Source of the DNA: Endozoicomonas euniceicola
GTDB taxonomy: Bacteria; Pseudomonadota; Gammaproteobacteria; Pseudomonadales; Endozoicomonadaceae
Direction of reading: 5' to 3'
NCBI RefSeq assembly: GCF_025562755.1
Contig: NZ_CP103300.1
Span: 5,644,501-5,708,500, forward strand
DNA length: 64,000 nt
The translations under genes were made by a program, and so were the position numbers. The notes beneath the pieces were generated by a model. That model worked only from the letters and a program-made list of their open reading frames with translations, ran no database searches and was not told where the DNA came from. Positions 8,841 through 17,620 of this stretch are shown here, in pieces; position 1 is the stretch's first letter; each line of letters opens with the position of its first letter.

Positions 8841-10586
8841 TTATTTTTCAAAAGAACCAATTGTTTCAATCTGCTCGTAAAAAAGACTATATAATTCTTC
8901 GGGAGTATGTCCGTCAAAGTTATTTGGATCGTCCTGGATGATAGGGAGATAGCCATTACTGATAAGAAGTGTGTTGAAAAATAAAATACAGACACTCCGG
9001 CAGTTGTAGTCATGAAACAAATGTTTGCGCTCCAGTTTCTGGCACAACTCTATTATTGCTATTATTTTTTCTTTCTGGGTGGTTTTTTCGGTAAATGTTT
9101 TTGTTTTGGCTTCATACTCACTGAAGTAATTTTCTGCATATTCCTTATGGTTCGTTATGTTTGATCTAATAGTAGCCTGTAAATTATTTTCCTTTAAATC
9201 ATGCGTTAGTTTTAGGCTATATGGATATTGATGATAATTTTTATCAGCGGGTGATATTTTTAGTTTGTCAATAACTGCTTGGGTAGATTGAGTGAGTATA
9301 TCATCTGGATGCCAGAAGGCAGTATCGATCAGCTTTTTTAAACCTTCTTCTGTCAAGGTTTGTCCCAGGGTAAGACCAAAACCAGTTTCTAGCGTGGTTA
9401 TATCGATAGTTGGATCAAAATGTCGGGCAATATCTATTAAAAAATTACAGTTAAATAATTCTGTATTGTTTGTTATTGAATCAATACAAAATCCAAAGGC
9501 ATCATACATTCTTGCTAAATATAATGGTTCATCTTCAAAAATATACCTACCCAATGGATGCTCGTTTCCATCAATCAATATCTCCCAAGGATCACAATCA
9601 GGAAGAATGGCGCCACATTTATTCTGATGAATTTTTTTCTTTAGATTCCTGCAGGATATTTCTGATTGAATAACACTTTCCAATATGCTGTTTATAAGGC
9701 TTAGGTCAGCATGCGCCATTTGTTGAGGCAAGTCCTGTATCGTCTGTAAAGTTTTCTTCATATTATCAATAGTTGATATTCGTTCTTCATGATTCTTATC
9801 ATTGCTACAAGCTATATTTTCCAGATACAAAGAGAATATTCTTGTTGATATTCTGGTTAGAATCTTGTCTTCTTCCTCTTTACATACTGGCCGCAGCTTT
9901 TCTTTTAATGATCTGAATTTATCGTCTATTGAATATAGAATAATGGGCAGAGCTTCATCAAAGCTATCGGTTGTCATGAGTTTTTTTATTTCCTCAGCTG
10001 CGTTTATTTCATATAATATGGGATTGTCTTTTGGGGTTGGATTCATCAAACAGCGAATGGTTTTCATTGATTTTTCTGCCTGCCTGATCTGATTTTTTTT
10101 ATTGGATATACTTTTCTTGATAGATGTTATCTTATCAGATGATAAGATATTTAATTTTTCTGGTTCTAACGAATTAATTTCTTTTAGAGTTGCAATTTCT
10201 TTGTTTAGTTTGTCTGTGTCATCATTTATTTGTTTTTTCAGATCATTAATGATGTCATTATATATTGCATACGACAAGGGAAGGTTTGTGAATATTTTTT
10301 CGGATCTGGTGACTTCTGGTTTTATTCCTAAGTCGCCTGGTGTAGTGGAAGGGCTGTCTGTACCATCTGTTTTTTTTGGTATACGTTCAGATAATGATTC
10401 GTTATTTACCATAGTATCTTCTTTTAGATCATTTACGGGGAGCAATTTTTCAGGATTTTTTTCATTACCTATAGATGCAATTGTTTTATTGTTGAGTATT
10501 GCTGAGTTCTGATCTATCGATGGTAGACCAGAATTTCTGGAAGTTGATTGGTAAAAGTCAGGACAAGTGAAGTTATCAATATACAT
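8841..10586 (-). CDS. Large unrecognised protein with a degenerate Fic-type motif; effector candidate
   Basis: A 581-residue protein from the ATG at 10586, which has a GAGGG ribosome site; an in-frame upstream start would add 11 residues. It has no signal peptide or membrane segment. The first 110 residues are polar and low in complexity, then a lysine/glutamate-rich helical region (about 120-200) looks coiled-coil. Near the C-terminus is HLFHDYNCR, which keeps the H, F, D, N and R of the Fic motif HPFxxGNGR at identical spacing but lacks the glycines, followed by LLISNGYLPIIQDDPNNFDG. Fic enzymes attach AMP or related groups to proteins. Whether this variant is active is unknown. AT-rich coding and isolation among mobile elements suggest horizontal origin. 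Confidence 0.5.
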   Translation of the reverse strand: MYIDNFTCPDFYQSTSRNSGLPSIDQNSAILNNKTIASIGNEKNPEKLLPVNDLKEDTMVNNESLSERIPKKTDGTDSPSTTPGDLGIKPEVTRSEKIFTNLPLSYAIYNDIINDLKKQINDDTDKLNKEIATLKEINSLEPEKLNILSSDKITSIKKSISNKKNQIRQAEKSMKTIRCLMNPTPKDNPILYEINAAEEIKKLMTTDSFDEALPIILYSIDDKFRSLKEKLRPVCKEEEDKILTRISTRIFSLYLENIACSNDKNHEERISTIDNMKKTLQTIQDLPQQMAHADLSLINSILESVIQSEISCRNLKKKIHQNKCGAILPDCDPWEILIDGNEHPLGRYIFEDEPLYLARMYDAFGFCIDSITNNTELFNCNFLIDIARHFDPTIDITTLETGFGLTLGQTLTEEGLKKLIDTAFWHPDDILTQSTQAVIDKLKISPADKNYHQYPYSLKLTHDLKENNLQATIRSNITNHKEYAENYFSEYEAKTKTFTEKTTQKEKIIAIIELCQKLERKHLFHDYNCRSVCILFFNTLLISNGYLPIIQDDPNNFDGHTPEELYSLFYEQIETIGSFEK

Positions 10587-10794
10587 ACGTAACACCCTCT
10601 GAATAGTTATGAGTCGCACTTTATAATAAGAATGACGCTCTCCGAATATAAAAATGGCTACAAAGTTTGGGAGAGCGGCATTTTCATAGTTAAATCATTG
10701 AAATGGCTAATTTACAGTTACTACTATAAAAATGGTAATAAAGAAATACAGTAACCATCTGGTCAGTCATTCTGACACTATTATCACATCAGAA

Positions 10795-11453
10795 GTAACT
10801 ATTCAGCACCCAGCAAAGGTTGATCGCTGTAATTCTTCATCGCAATAAGCAAGGCTTCAAAAACGTTATGCCCCTGCTTTCTCGCCGATGAGACATAACT
10901 TCGGATGCGGCTATACCATTCCGACCCTTTCTTATTTCGGATACATCCCGATATTTTCTGTTTTACCTTACCATTCCGGATGTCTCGCTCACTGCCATTG
11001 TTGTCGAAGGGTATTCTGAAGTCAGTCATGAACCTCAAGGTTTCTTCCTTGAATTTCACCAGTCGCTTGAACAGGTTAAAGGCTTTCGTATTTCTCACTT
11101 TGTCGTTGCCCCGCCGTTGCCGTAGGCGTTCCATATATTCGGCTTCCTCGGCCTGAGCCCTTTTCGCAGTCCGCTCGAACAGTGAACCAATCCGTTGGCG
11201 AATAGTCTCTGGCATCGCCTCCATGCCAATTTCTTTGAAACCGTTGCTGAGATGGCAAGCCAGCCTTAGAAGAACGTAATGAACGATGGCAGTTCTCGCA
11301 GTCTATAACCGGATGGTATTGGGTGCGCCCAGGGTCTTCGACCTGCCTAAGCGTAGAGCCTTTATGACCTCTTTGACCACCGGGCTTGCGACCAGATTTC
11401 TCTCGTAAGCTTTTGGGGTTGGGTTCAGGCTGTCGCTGCAATGTAGTTGTCAT
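10795..11453 (-). pseudogene. IS66 remnant with internal deletions
   Basis: A decayed second copy of the IS66 element found at 17.6-19.2 kb, in the opposite orientation. The right terminal repeat GTAACTATTCAGCACCCAG is at 10795. The transposase C-terminus (10799 to about 11265) is nearly identical to the complete copy. It then jumps to the zinc-finger-like region CENCHRSLRSS, so about 650 bases are missing. The junction lies at a shared CTAA, which suggests deletion at microhomology. A second break removes the first third of the gene. It ends just before tatA. Confidence 0.85.
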
Positions 11454-11500
11454 ACTCCCCCATTAAGATGGGCGATTAAATGATTACTCTGGAGCAAAAA

Positions 11501-11686
11501 ATGGGTTTGGGTGGAATCAGTATCTGGCAACTAGTCATTATTCTTCTGATTTGCGTCATGCTATTTGGAACCGGCAAGTTGAAAACTCTTGGTAGTGATC
11601 TGGGGGGAGCGATCAAAGGCTTCAAAAATTCTTTGGCTGGCGATGAACATGAATCAAAAGCCCTGGATGAAAAAGCCAAAGGTTAG
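11501..11686 (+). CDS. tatA: Sec-independent protein translocase subunit TatA
   Basis: 61-residue pore-forming subunit of the twin-arginine translocon. It begins MGLGGISIWQLVIILLICVM, one membrane helix, then the FGTGKL hinge and the amphipathic helix SDLGGAIKGFKN, with a charged tail. I chose ATG 11501 because it has GGAG seven bases before it and matches the usual MGGISIW start; ATG 11480 is in frame but poorly placed. tatB follows after five bases. An IS66 remnant ends about 50 bases upstream, so the original promoter context may have changed. Confidence 0.93.
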   Translation: MGLGGISIWQLVIILLICVMLFGTGKLKTLGSDLGGAIKGFKNSLAGDEHESKALDEKAKG

Positions 11687-11691
11687 CCAAT

Positions 11692-12051
11692 ATGTTTGAT
11701 ATGGGTTTTGGCGAAATAATTATCATCGTCCTGATGGCACTTGTGGTTATGGGGCCCGAACGTTTACCGCAGGCTATCCGCTTGATTCTGAGGTGGGTTT
11801 ACTATCTGAAGCAGACAGCCAGCACATTGAAAGAGACGGTTGAGCAGGAACTGAATATTGATGAGATAAAGAAAGACCTGCAAACGGAAGCCATTGAGCG
11901 TCAGGCTGAGTTATTCCGGCAACAGGCCGAGAAAACGTCAGAAGACTTCAAAAAAATCAGCCTGAAAAATAAAGAAGAAATTGCTTGTCTGATGGATGAA
12001 GATGAAACGGCTGAATTGCAAATGGCTCATGGAAAAGAGAAGGCGGCTTGA
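11692..12051 (+). CDS. tatB: Sec-independent protein translocase subunit TatB
   Basis: 119-residue partner of TatC in the twin-arginine receptor complex. It starts MFDMGFGEIIIIVLMALVVM, has the conserved GPERLP turn at residues 21-26, then an amphipathic helix and a long charged coiled segment, as in TatB. It lies directly after tatA. The usual next gene, tatC, is absent: the following gene is on the opposite strand only 31 bases away. tatC must therefore be elsewhere, or the system is incomplete. Confidence 0.9.
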   Translation: MFDMGFGEIIIIVLMALVVMGPERLPQAIRLILRWVYYLKQTASTLKETVEQELNIDEIKKDLQTEAIERQAELFRQQAEKTSEDFKKISLKNKEEIACLMDEDETAELQMAHGKEKAA

Positions 12052-12082
12052 AACCAGCCGCCTTCACGGGAACGATGATATT

Positions 12083-14137
12083 CTAAATGAGCAGCTTGTT
12101 CCCTGCCATATCGTTGACTATTCCACGTTTCAGATCAATAAAGAAGTGGTCAGCAGGCTGGGCATGCTTGAATTGATGATACATGCGAGCCAGGGCAGCA
12201 AAACGTGACTTGATCGTGTTCAGGTCACAGTCTTTCATTTTAACCAAACCGCCATTTTTCGGATCACCACCTACATAATCATGTTCCCAGTCAATAGTAT
12301 TCAGGTCACCATCAGAATCGTGTTTGGCAAACAGGTTGGTTGCAACGTTAACTGGAATCAGTAGCTTGTAGCTCAGGTCTTCCAGAGCCAGCTCGTCACC
12401 ATTACGCTGGTAGAGTGTAGCCAGACAGATTTCATTAAAGCTCACACCCATCATTTGCTGGCGGTTCATACCATATTGAGCGATGTGCGCGTAGACGGCA
12501 CTGATCGCCTGAGTCATATCGGCTCTGATATTCAGGCTGTCAGCTTGGCTGATAACATCGTTGTCAGATGCTACATTAGTCAGCACACTGAGCAGGCTGA
12601 GAATCTGATTGCTATTGATATTTGTCTTCAGTTCAGACAGTACCATCAGCCAGAACAGCGGTGTACGGGCTTCAAACAGTGTCTTCATGTCTTCACCCCA
12701 TTTATTCTTGAGTCTGATGTCAATGAGGACTTCCAGGTGTTTGAACATCAGGTCACGGTAGTCTTTTGCCTCCAGCATGATTTTCCATGAAACATCAGCA
12801 CCTGCCCATTCGCGCCAGTCCATCTCTCGACGGTAGTAAGGGAAAAGCTTGTTATAATCCCTGACGTTCTTAAGGGTGTGGGTTTCAATTTCAAACAGAT
12901 CAGGGCCATGGGGTTTGACCAGCTTGTACGACGGGGTGTAGGCAGCGAGAGAAGGGGTTTGAACATTCACCAGTGTACCTTGCTCATTGTGGTGAACAGC
13001 CGTGTCGTTGACATGGATATGACCCGCAAACTGCACTTTTACCCCGGCGGTAATCGCCTGATCAGCGGTATCCGGAGTGGGGATACGGGTGTTGTTGTAT
13101 GAAGCGTCGTTAAAGACATAATAAAAGTCGTTTGCGCTTTTGTTCAAGTATTCGGTTACCGGATAATGGCTAAATATAATCAGCGCCTTACCCTGTTTTT
13201 CTGCACGACGGGTGACATCTTTCAACCAGTCAAACACGGCTTTTTTGTGGGTCTTGCCTTCTTCCCAGCCAATACCTCTATGATCCCAGTGGCCATTTTC
13301 CTTCGGTGTGTAAATGTTCATATCCACCGAACAGATCCATAAACCGTTTTCTGGTTCAGCCAGATACGTAGCGTCCGGACACCATTTTGTTGTGCCATCA
13401 CTGCCCGTGATATTCAAGCCACGCTTTGCAAACTGCTCAGAGCCCCACGGGGTTTCATAGTGGAGGTAAGAAGGCTTGCTTTGAAAACCGTAGTCAGCCA
13501 GAACATCAAACATATGCTCATAACCTGCACCAAACATACGGTTGGTTTTGTGCTGTTCCTGCACAATGCTGTCGGGTGTAAAACCTCTGTCGAAATCACT
13601 GGTAACTTCAACGGAGGCACCGTCGTGTCGCAGGAACCGCTTGGTCTGGTGAGCACCAGACGGGCTGACCGGATCATGGTTACCGTTGGCAATAAAGAAT
13701 TCAAAGCCGTATTTTTGGATGTAAGGCTTCACGACACGGTTAAAGCCAGCGAGAGTGTCCATTTGTCCATCGTCGGTGAAATCACCCAGCAGACAGATGT
13801 ATTTAATACCCTGCTCACCCAGTTTTTCCAGTGCGCTGATAAAGGCAAAGTAGTTTTCATTGAACATGCGTGTTGAGCCAACGGAGTCCTGCATGCTGCG
13901 GATGGTGACTTCACTGTTGTAGCCGTTGAACTCGTAATCGCCAAATACGTCATGGAAGTGAACATCTGCGAGCAAGGCCACTTTCATGTTGGCAAAGTCA
14001 GGAACGTCAGGCTTTAGGGGCTGATCCTTGCTGTCATCAGTGCAGGCACCAAGCAGCGGAGCGGCCGCTGCAATGGTACCGGCTTTGGCGGTTCCTGCCA
14101 GAAAAGAGCGACGGGATAACAGTTTAGTGATTTCCAT
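12083..14137 (-). CDS. Tat-exported calcineurin-like metallophosphoesterase (lipoprotein)
   Basis: 684-residue phosphoesterase predicted to act outside the cytoplasm. The start MEITKLLSRRSFLAGTAKAG carries a twin-arginine motif (SRRSFLAG), and a lipobox LLGAC follows, so it is probably a Tat-dependent lipoprotein. Metal-binding blocks are all present: LADVHFHD, LLGDFTDDG, IANGNHD, FSHYP and FAGHIHVND. Substrate is unknown. The C-terminal 300 residues have no motif I recognise. An ATG 23 codons upstream is in frame but would bury the signal sequence, so 14137 is preferred. It converges on tatAB, an unusual closeness of a Tat substrate to Tat components. Confidence 0.85.
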   Translation of the reverse strand: MEITKLLSRRSFLAGTAKAGTIAAAAPLLGACTDDSKDQPLKPDVPDFANMKVALLADVHFHDVFGDYEFNGYNSEVTIRSMQDSVGSTRMFNENYFAFISALEKLGEQGIKYICLLGDFTDDGQMDTLAGFNRVVKPYIQKYGFEFFIANGNHDPVSPSGAHQTKRFLRHDGASVEVTSDFDRGFTPDSIVQEQHKTNRMFGAGYEHMFDVLADYGFQSKPSYLHYETPWGSEQFAKRGLNITGSDGTTKWCPDATYLAEPENGLWICSVDMNIYTPKENGHWDHRGIGWEEGKTHKKAVFDWLKDVTRRAEKQGKALIIFSHYPVTEYLNKSANDFYYVFNDASYNNTRIPTPDTADQAITAGVKVQFAGHIHVNDTAVHHNEQGTLVNVQTPSLAAYTPSYKLVKPHGPDLFEIETHTLKNVRDYNKLFPYYRREMDWREWAGADVSWKIMLEAKDYRDLMFKHLEVLIDIRLKNKWGEDMKTLFEARTPLFWLMVLSELKTNINSNQILSLLSVLTNVASDNDVISQADSLNIRADMTQAISAVYAHIAQYGMNRQQMMGVSFNEICLATLYQRNGDELALEDLSYKLLIPVNVATNLFAKHDSDGDLNTIDWEHDYVGGDPKNGGLVKMKDCDLNTIKSRFAALARMYHQFKHAQPADHFFIDLKRGIVNDMAGNKLLI

Positions 14138-14377
14138 CTTGATTACTGCTTTGAAGGAGTTTTGGAGTAGGGAGATTAAATAAGGTTTGCGACAGTTCTG
14201 ATACAATTTAATGACAGAAATATTTCAATGGTACGTGTGCGAAAGTCAATTAGCATTCGGTAATAGACATTCACGAAAATTCTGTGACTGGTGTTGTTGT
14301 GGCTTAGCGGATATTGCCATTCCCACCCAAACGGCGTAATGCCGTTATGGATGGAAACGATCGCCAGGTTCACTCAA

Positions 14378-14697
14378 TTACCGCCAGGTTCCCCAGTCAC
14401 CAGTTGTGCCGGGCTCTTCGCCCCGGGTCACCATTGGGCTGTCCTGGTTTTGCCAGCGTGGCTGACCACATCGCCCTGGGTATAAGCCTTGGTGGCACTC
14501 CGCGACGCGACACCGGAATCATTGCCGCCGGACTCACCACCAGAGTCGTCCGATCCGGAAGGCTGCACAACAAAGGAATACACTTCAAGCACCACATAAT
14601 CGCCATGGACGACACTGGCATTTTCCAGAGGTTTAAGCACCTTCGGCGTAATCACAGCCTGCAGGGCAATGGCATCGGTAATTGCGACCGAGAACGA
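14378..14697 (-). pseudogene. C-terminal remnant of a chitin-binding (CBM5/12) protein, frameshifted
   Basis: Minus-strand reading gives an upstream domain edge (PKVLKPLENASVVHGDYVVL), a Gly/Ser/Asp linker, then a CBM5/12-type chitin-binding repeat: AYTQGDVVSHAGKTRTAQW, a stop, and in another frame TRGEEPGTTGDWGTWR ending at TAA 14378. One base missing near 14428-14433 (TGGTGACC where TGGTGGACC is expected) explains the shift. The N-terminal catalytic part is gone; an ISAzo13 fragment abuts at about 14697. The parent was probably a chitinase or chitin-binding protein. Confidence 0.65.
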
Positions 14698-15534
14698 CGC
14701 ACGGAGCTTGGCACGCCTGCCAGTAAAAACATCGTTTCTCGCTTGCTTCATGAGAGTGGCTACCGCCGTCGTAAACCACAGAAAAAACAAACCATGGGTC
14801 AAAATGCCGATCGCAATGCTCAATTTGAAAAAATTGCCCATTTGCGAAAAGAGTATCTTGATGCGGGCAAACCAGTGATCAGTATCTACACCAAAAAGAA
14901 AGAATTGCTGGGTAATTTTTATCGTGAAGGCATTGTTGATTCTGCAGAACCGGTTATCGTTAATGACCATGATTTCCCCAGTGCCAGCGATGGCAAGGTC
15001 ATTCCTCATGGAATTTACGACCTGAGCAAAAACACTGCGTCCCTGCATCTTAACGCCAGCCATGATACGACTGAATTTGCATGCGAAAGCATTGAACTCT
15101 GGTGGAATGAGCAGGGTCGGCGTGACTATCCAAATCATAACGAGTTGCTCATTTTATGTGATGGCGGAGGCAGTAATAGTGCGTTGACGTATATTTTCAA
15201 GGAAGATTTACAAGCACTGTCGAATCGCCTGGGTTTGGTAATCCGGATAGCGCACTATCCACCATACTGTTCCAAATACAACCCAATGGAGCATCGCTTA
15301 TTTCCCCATGTGACGTACGCCTGTAAGGGGGTATCACTGGAAAGCATCGAAACAGCAGCACACTACATGAGCAAAACAGAGACAACCACAGGTCTTGCAG
15401 TGACAGTCAGGATTATCGACAAAGTCTTCGAGACTGGCCGGAAGTATGCGGCTGATTTCAAGAAAAACATGACCATTCAGTTCGATAAGTTTCTACCAAA
15501 ATGGAACTATAGAGCTATTCCTGCCACTGGATGA
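14697..15534 (+). pseudogene. 5'-truncated ISAzo13-family transposase
   Basis: The homologous part starts around ELGTPASKNIVSRLLHESGY and continues through NAQFEKIAHLRKEYLDAGKP, SIYTKKKELLGNF, CDGGGSNSA and the catalytic HYPPYCSKYNPMEHRLF block to a normal C-terminus. The open frame extends upstream to 14314, but that stretch is antisense to the chitin-binding remnant and is not transposase. It is a different ISAzo13 subgroup from the element at 2.7-4 kb. No N-terminal DNA-binding region and no left end remain. Confidence 0.75.
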
Positions 15535-15765
15535 AATCTGGAAGTTATTTCGGGACTATTCCTTAGCATCATCCATTTTATAGCGTTTTATGCGTCGCTC
15601 TTTTTTGTTGGTCGTGGTCGTGCATTCTCCGGAGATGACCCTACCGTAGGCTGAGAAGCTACACAGGAGAGAAAGAAACAGAGCAGTAACATACTTCATG
15701 AGCAGGCCTGAACAGTTGCAGTAGTGCCGCATCAGAAATATAGAGGGTTCTCCGGAATTTGAGGT

Positions 15766-15798
15766 AAAAAAAAGACCCGATTTTGAGTCGGGCCTTAT
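15766..15798 (-). terminator. Rho-independent terminator of the DUF819 gene
   Basis: On the minus strand the stem GGCCCGAC/ATCGGGTC is followed by a run of eight T residues, 20 bases after the stop codon. Confidence 0.8.
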
Positions 15799-15818
15799 GG
15801 TTTATTGATTCAGATCAG

Positions 15819-17036
15819 TCAGAGGGTCATCAGAATTTTAGCCAGCATCAGTGCGCTGACAGTACCAATGGCTGAACCAAAGATGCCCATCATCAGGCCT
15901 GCAGGAACCAGGGCCTTGTTATAGGTGCCCGCAAGGATTGGTGCAGAAACAGAACCACCAATATTGGCCTGGGAAGCAATGCCGCAGATGTAGAGGTCGA
16001 GCTTGAAGACTTTTGCCATGATCAGCAGAACCATCAGGTGGAACAGCAGAATCAGGAAGCCGGCCAGAATATAGAAGGCGGTATCGCCGAAGTCGATGGT
16101 GGAGAAGTCAGTCGATGTTGCGATCAGACCAACAACAACATACAGCAGTACGCTACCCACATGGTCAGAGCCTTTTACAGACTTCAGTGGTGTCATGCTA
16201 CCAATGATGCCAGCGATAGTAGCCAGAACCACAACCCAGCCACTGCCGCTGAAGAAGCCACGCAGGCCGGACAGGAAGTTCTCGTCGGTCAGGTTGCCAG
16301 GGTTGATGTACTGCTTGCCCAGAACCATTACCGCACCAGCTACAGCCAGACCCAGACCGATAGTGATCATGAAGTCCATGAACTCGTATTCGCGCTTGTC
16401 TTCATTCTTGGCGGCAGTGATGTTGATGTGCTCGATGATCTTGTCAACGTCAGCACTGTTCGCGCCCGAGAATTTATTGAACTTCTCACGCATTGGTGCG
16501 AAGGAAATCATCAACACCAGCCAGATGGAAGCACAGATGTTATCCATCAGGAACGCATAGGTCAGCGCTTGGGAACCGTCGGCAACGTTCAGGCCCTGCT
16601 GGGTAGCCGCCATATTGGTGGAGCCACCAATCCAGGACGATGAAAGGATGGACAGTGTCTGCCAGGCGTCGACTTCGAAATGAGACTTGAATGCGGTGTA
16701 AACAATGATGAAACCGGCAACGATACTGGCTGTTACGGTCAGGAAAGAGCCCATCAGACGTGGCCCGAGCTTGAAGACATCACGAATGTCGTTTTTCAGT
16801 AGTAGCAGGAACAGCATCATTGGCAGCAGGTAGTATTTCAGCTTACCAATAAATACGCGCATTTCAGGGGTTAGTTCCCAGATATGCAGAGAGGCACCAA
16901 TCATTCCGCCAAAATAAATAAAAGTCAGAGCCGGAATAATTTTAAACAGGCGCCACTGGAGCCTTTTCTCACAAAAAAGAACAGCTGTGATAAAAATCAT
17001 CAGCAAAGAAAAGAAACTGAAAGGACTGGTTATCAT
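15819..17036 (-). CDS. DUF819 family membrane protein (YjcL-like)
   Basis: 405-residue integral membrane protein with about eleven hydrophobic segments. It shows the DUF819 pattern: WIGGSTNMAATQQGL near residue 130 and SQANIGGSVSAPILAGTYNK near 355, which look like two re-entrant transporter loops. The family is assumed to transport small molecules, but its substrate is not known. It stands alone with its own terminator. The 300 bases upstream include a palindrome, CTTCGAGATCGAAG, near 17138 that might be an operator. Confidence 0.8.
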   Translation of the reverse strand: MITSPFSFFSLLMIFITAVLFCEKRLQWRLFKIIPALTFIYFGGMIGASLHIWELTPEMRVFIGKLKYYLLPMMLFLLLLKNDIRDVFKLGPRLMGSFLTVTASIVAGFIIVYTAFKSHFEVDAWQTLSILSSSWIGGSTNMAATQQGLNVADGSQALTYAFLMDNICASIWLVLMISFAPMREKFNKFSGANSADVDKIIEHINITAAKNEDKREYEFMDFMITIGLGLAVAGAVMVLGKQYINPGNLTDENFLSGLRGFFSGSGWVVVLATIAGIIGSMTPLKSVKGSDHVGSVLLYVVVGLIATSTDFSTIDFGDTAFYILAGFLILLFHLMVLLIMAKVFKLDLYICGIASQANIGGSVSAPILAGTYNKALVPAGLMMGIFGSAIGTVSALMLAKILMTL

Positions 17037-17344
17037 TAATTAATTCCCTTGTACAACGGGTAACTCAAGTGAATTTCTTGATGTTGTTATATCTACTTAT
17101 CCGTAAGCAGGGAGTGAACCCGGGTTGATGGTTTACTCTTCGAGATCGAAGTGTTGTTGATTGTCTTTGTATAGATTATGTAATGCGTAAAAGACCATTT
17201 GATATTACATAGTAAAAGTATCGCATAACTATAAGTAGAGTCGCTTACAAGAATTGAGCTGGGTTTCGCTACTGGTGGTCAAGATTTCGTAATAGCGGGT
17301 TTTGCTTTGATTGTTTGTCGTCATGTTCGTATTGGTGTTGTTTC
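17037..17344. other. Intergenic region without a gene
   Basis: Upstream region of the DUF819 gene and left flank of the IS66/IS3 debris. I see no coding frame; the only structure noted is the short palindrome near 17138. Confidence 0.5.
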
Positions 17345-17363
17345 GTAACTATTCAGCACCCAG
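17345..17363. repeat. Solo IS66 terminal repeat
   Basis: GTAACTATTCAGCACCCAG, an exact inverted copy of the right end of the complete IS66 at 19217-19235. After these 19 bases the sequence diverges into IS3-type DNA, so this is an orphan end or the outer boundary of a composite. Confidence 0.75.
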
Positions 17364-17469
17364 ACTCCCCCTACTTGTCCAGAGGCGCTCTTAACGGATT
17401 TTTGAAGTGGTCCCAAAAAATCAGACAGGAGTGTAAGCTCTGATTCATAACAAGAAGGACAACGTGATC

Positions 17470-17620
17470 ATGAGCAAAAAACGTAAACAATACAGCTCAA
17501 GTTTCAAGGCCAAAGTTGCTCTTGCTGCCATCAAGGGAGACCAGACTAACTCTGAGCTGGCAGCACGCTTTCAGGTTCATCCCGCCATGGTGAGCACCTG
17601 GAAAAGGGAACTGCTGGAAC
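17470..17620 (+). pseudogene. IS3-family OrfA (transposase helix-turn-helix) truncated by IS66
   Basis: N-terminal half of an IS3-type OrfA: SKKRKQYSSSFKAKVALAAI and then a helix-turn-helix ending QVHPAMVSTWKRELLERN. The ribosome site AGAAGGA supports ATG 17470. At 17621 the frame enters the IS66 left end and stops after a few codons. No OrfB is found on the other side of IS66, so the rest of the IS3 element has been lost. Confidence 0.8.

Noticed and set aside
14314..14696. N-terminal extension of the ISAzo13 transposase
   Set aside because: This part of the open frame is the complement of a chitin-binding remnant and has no transposase similarity.
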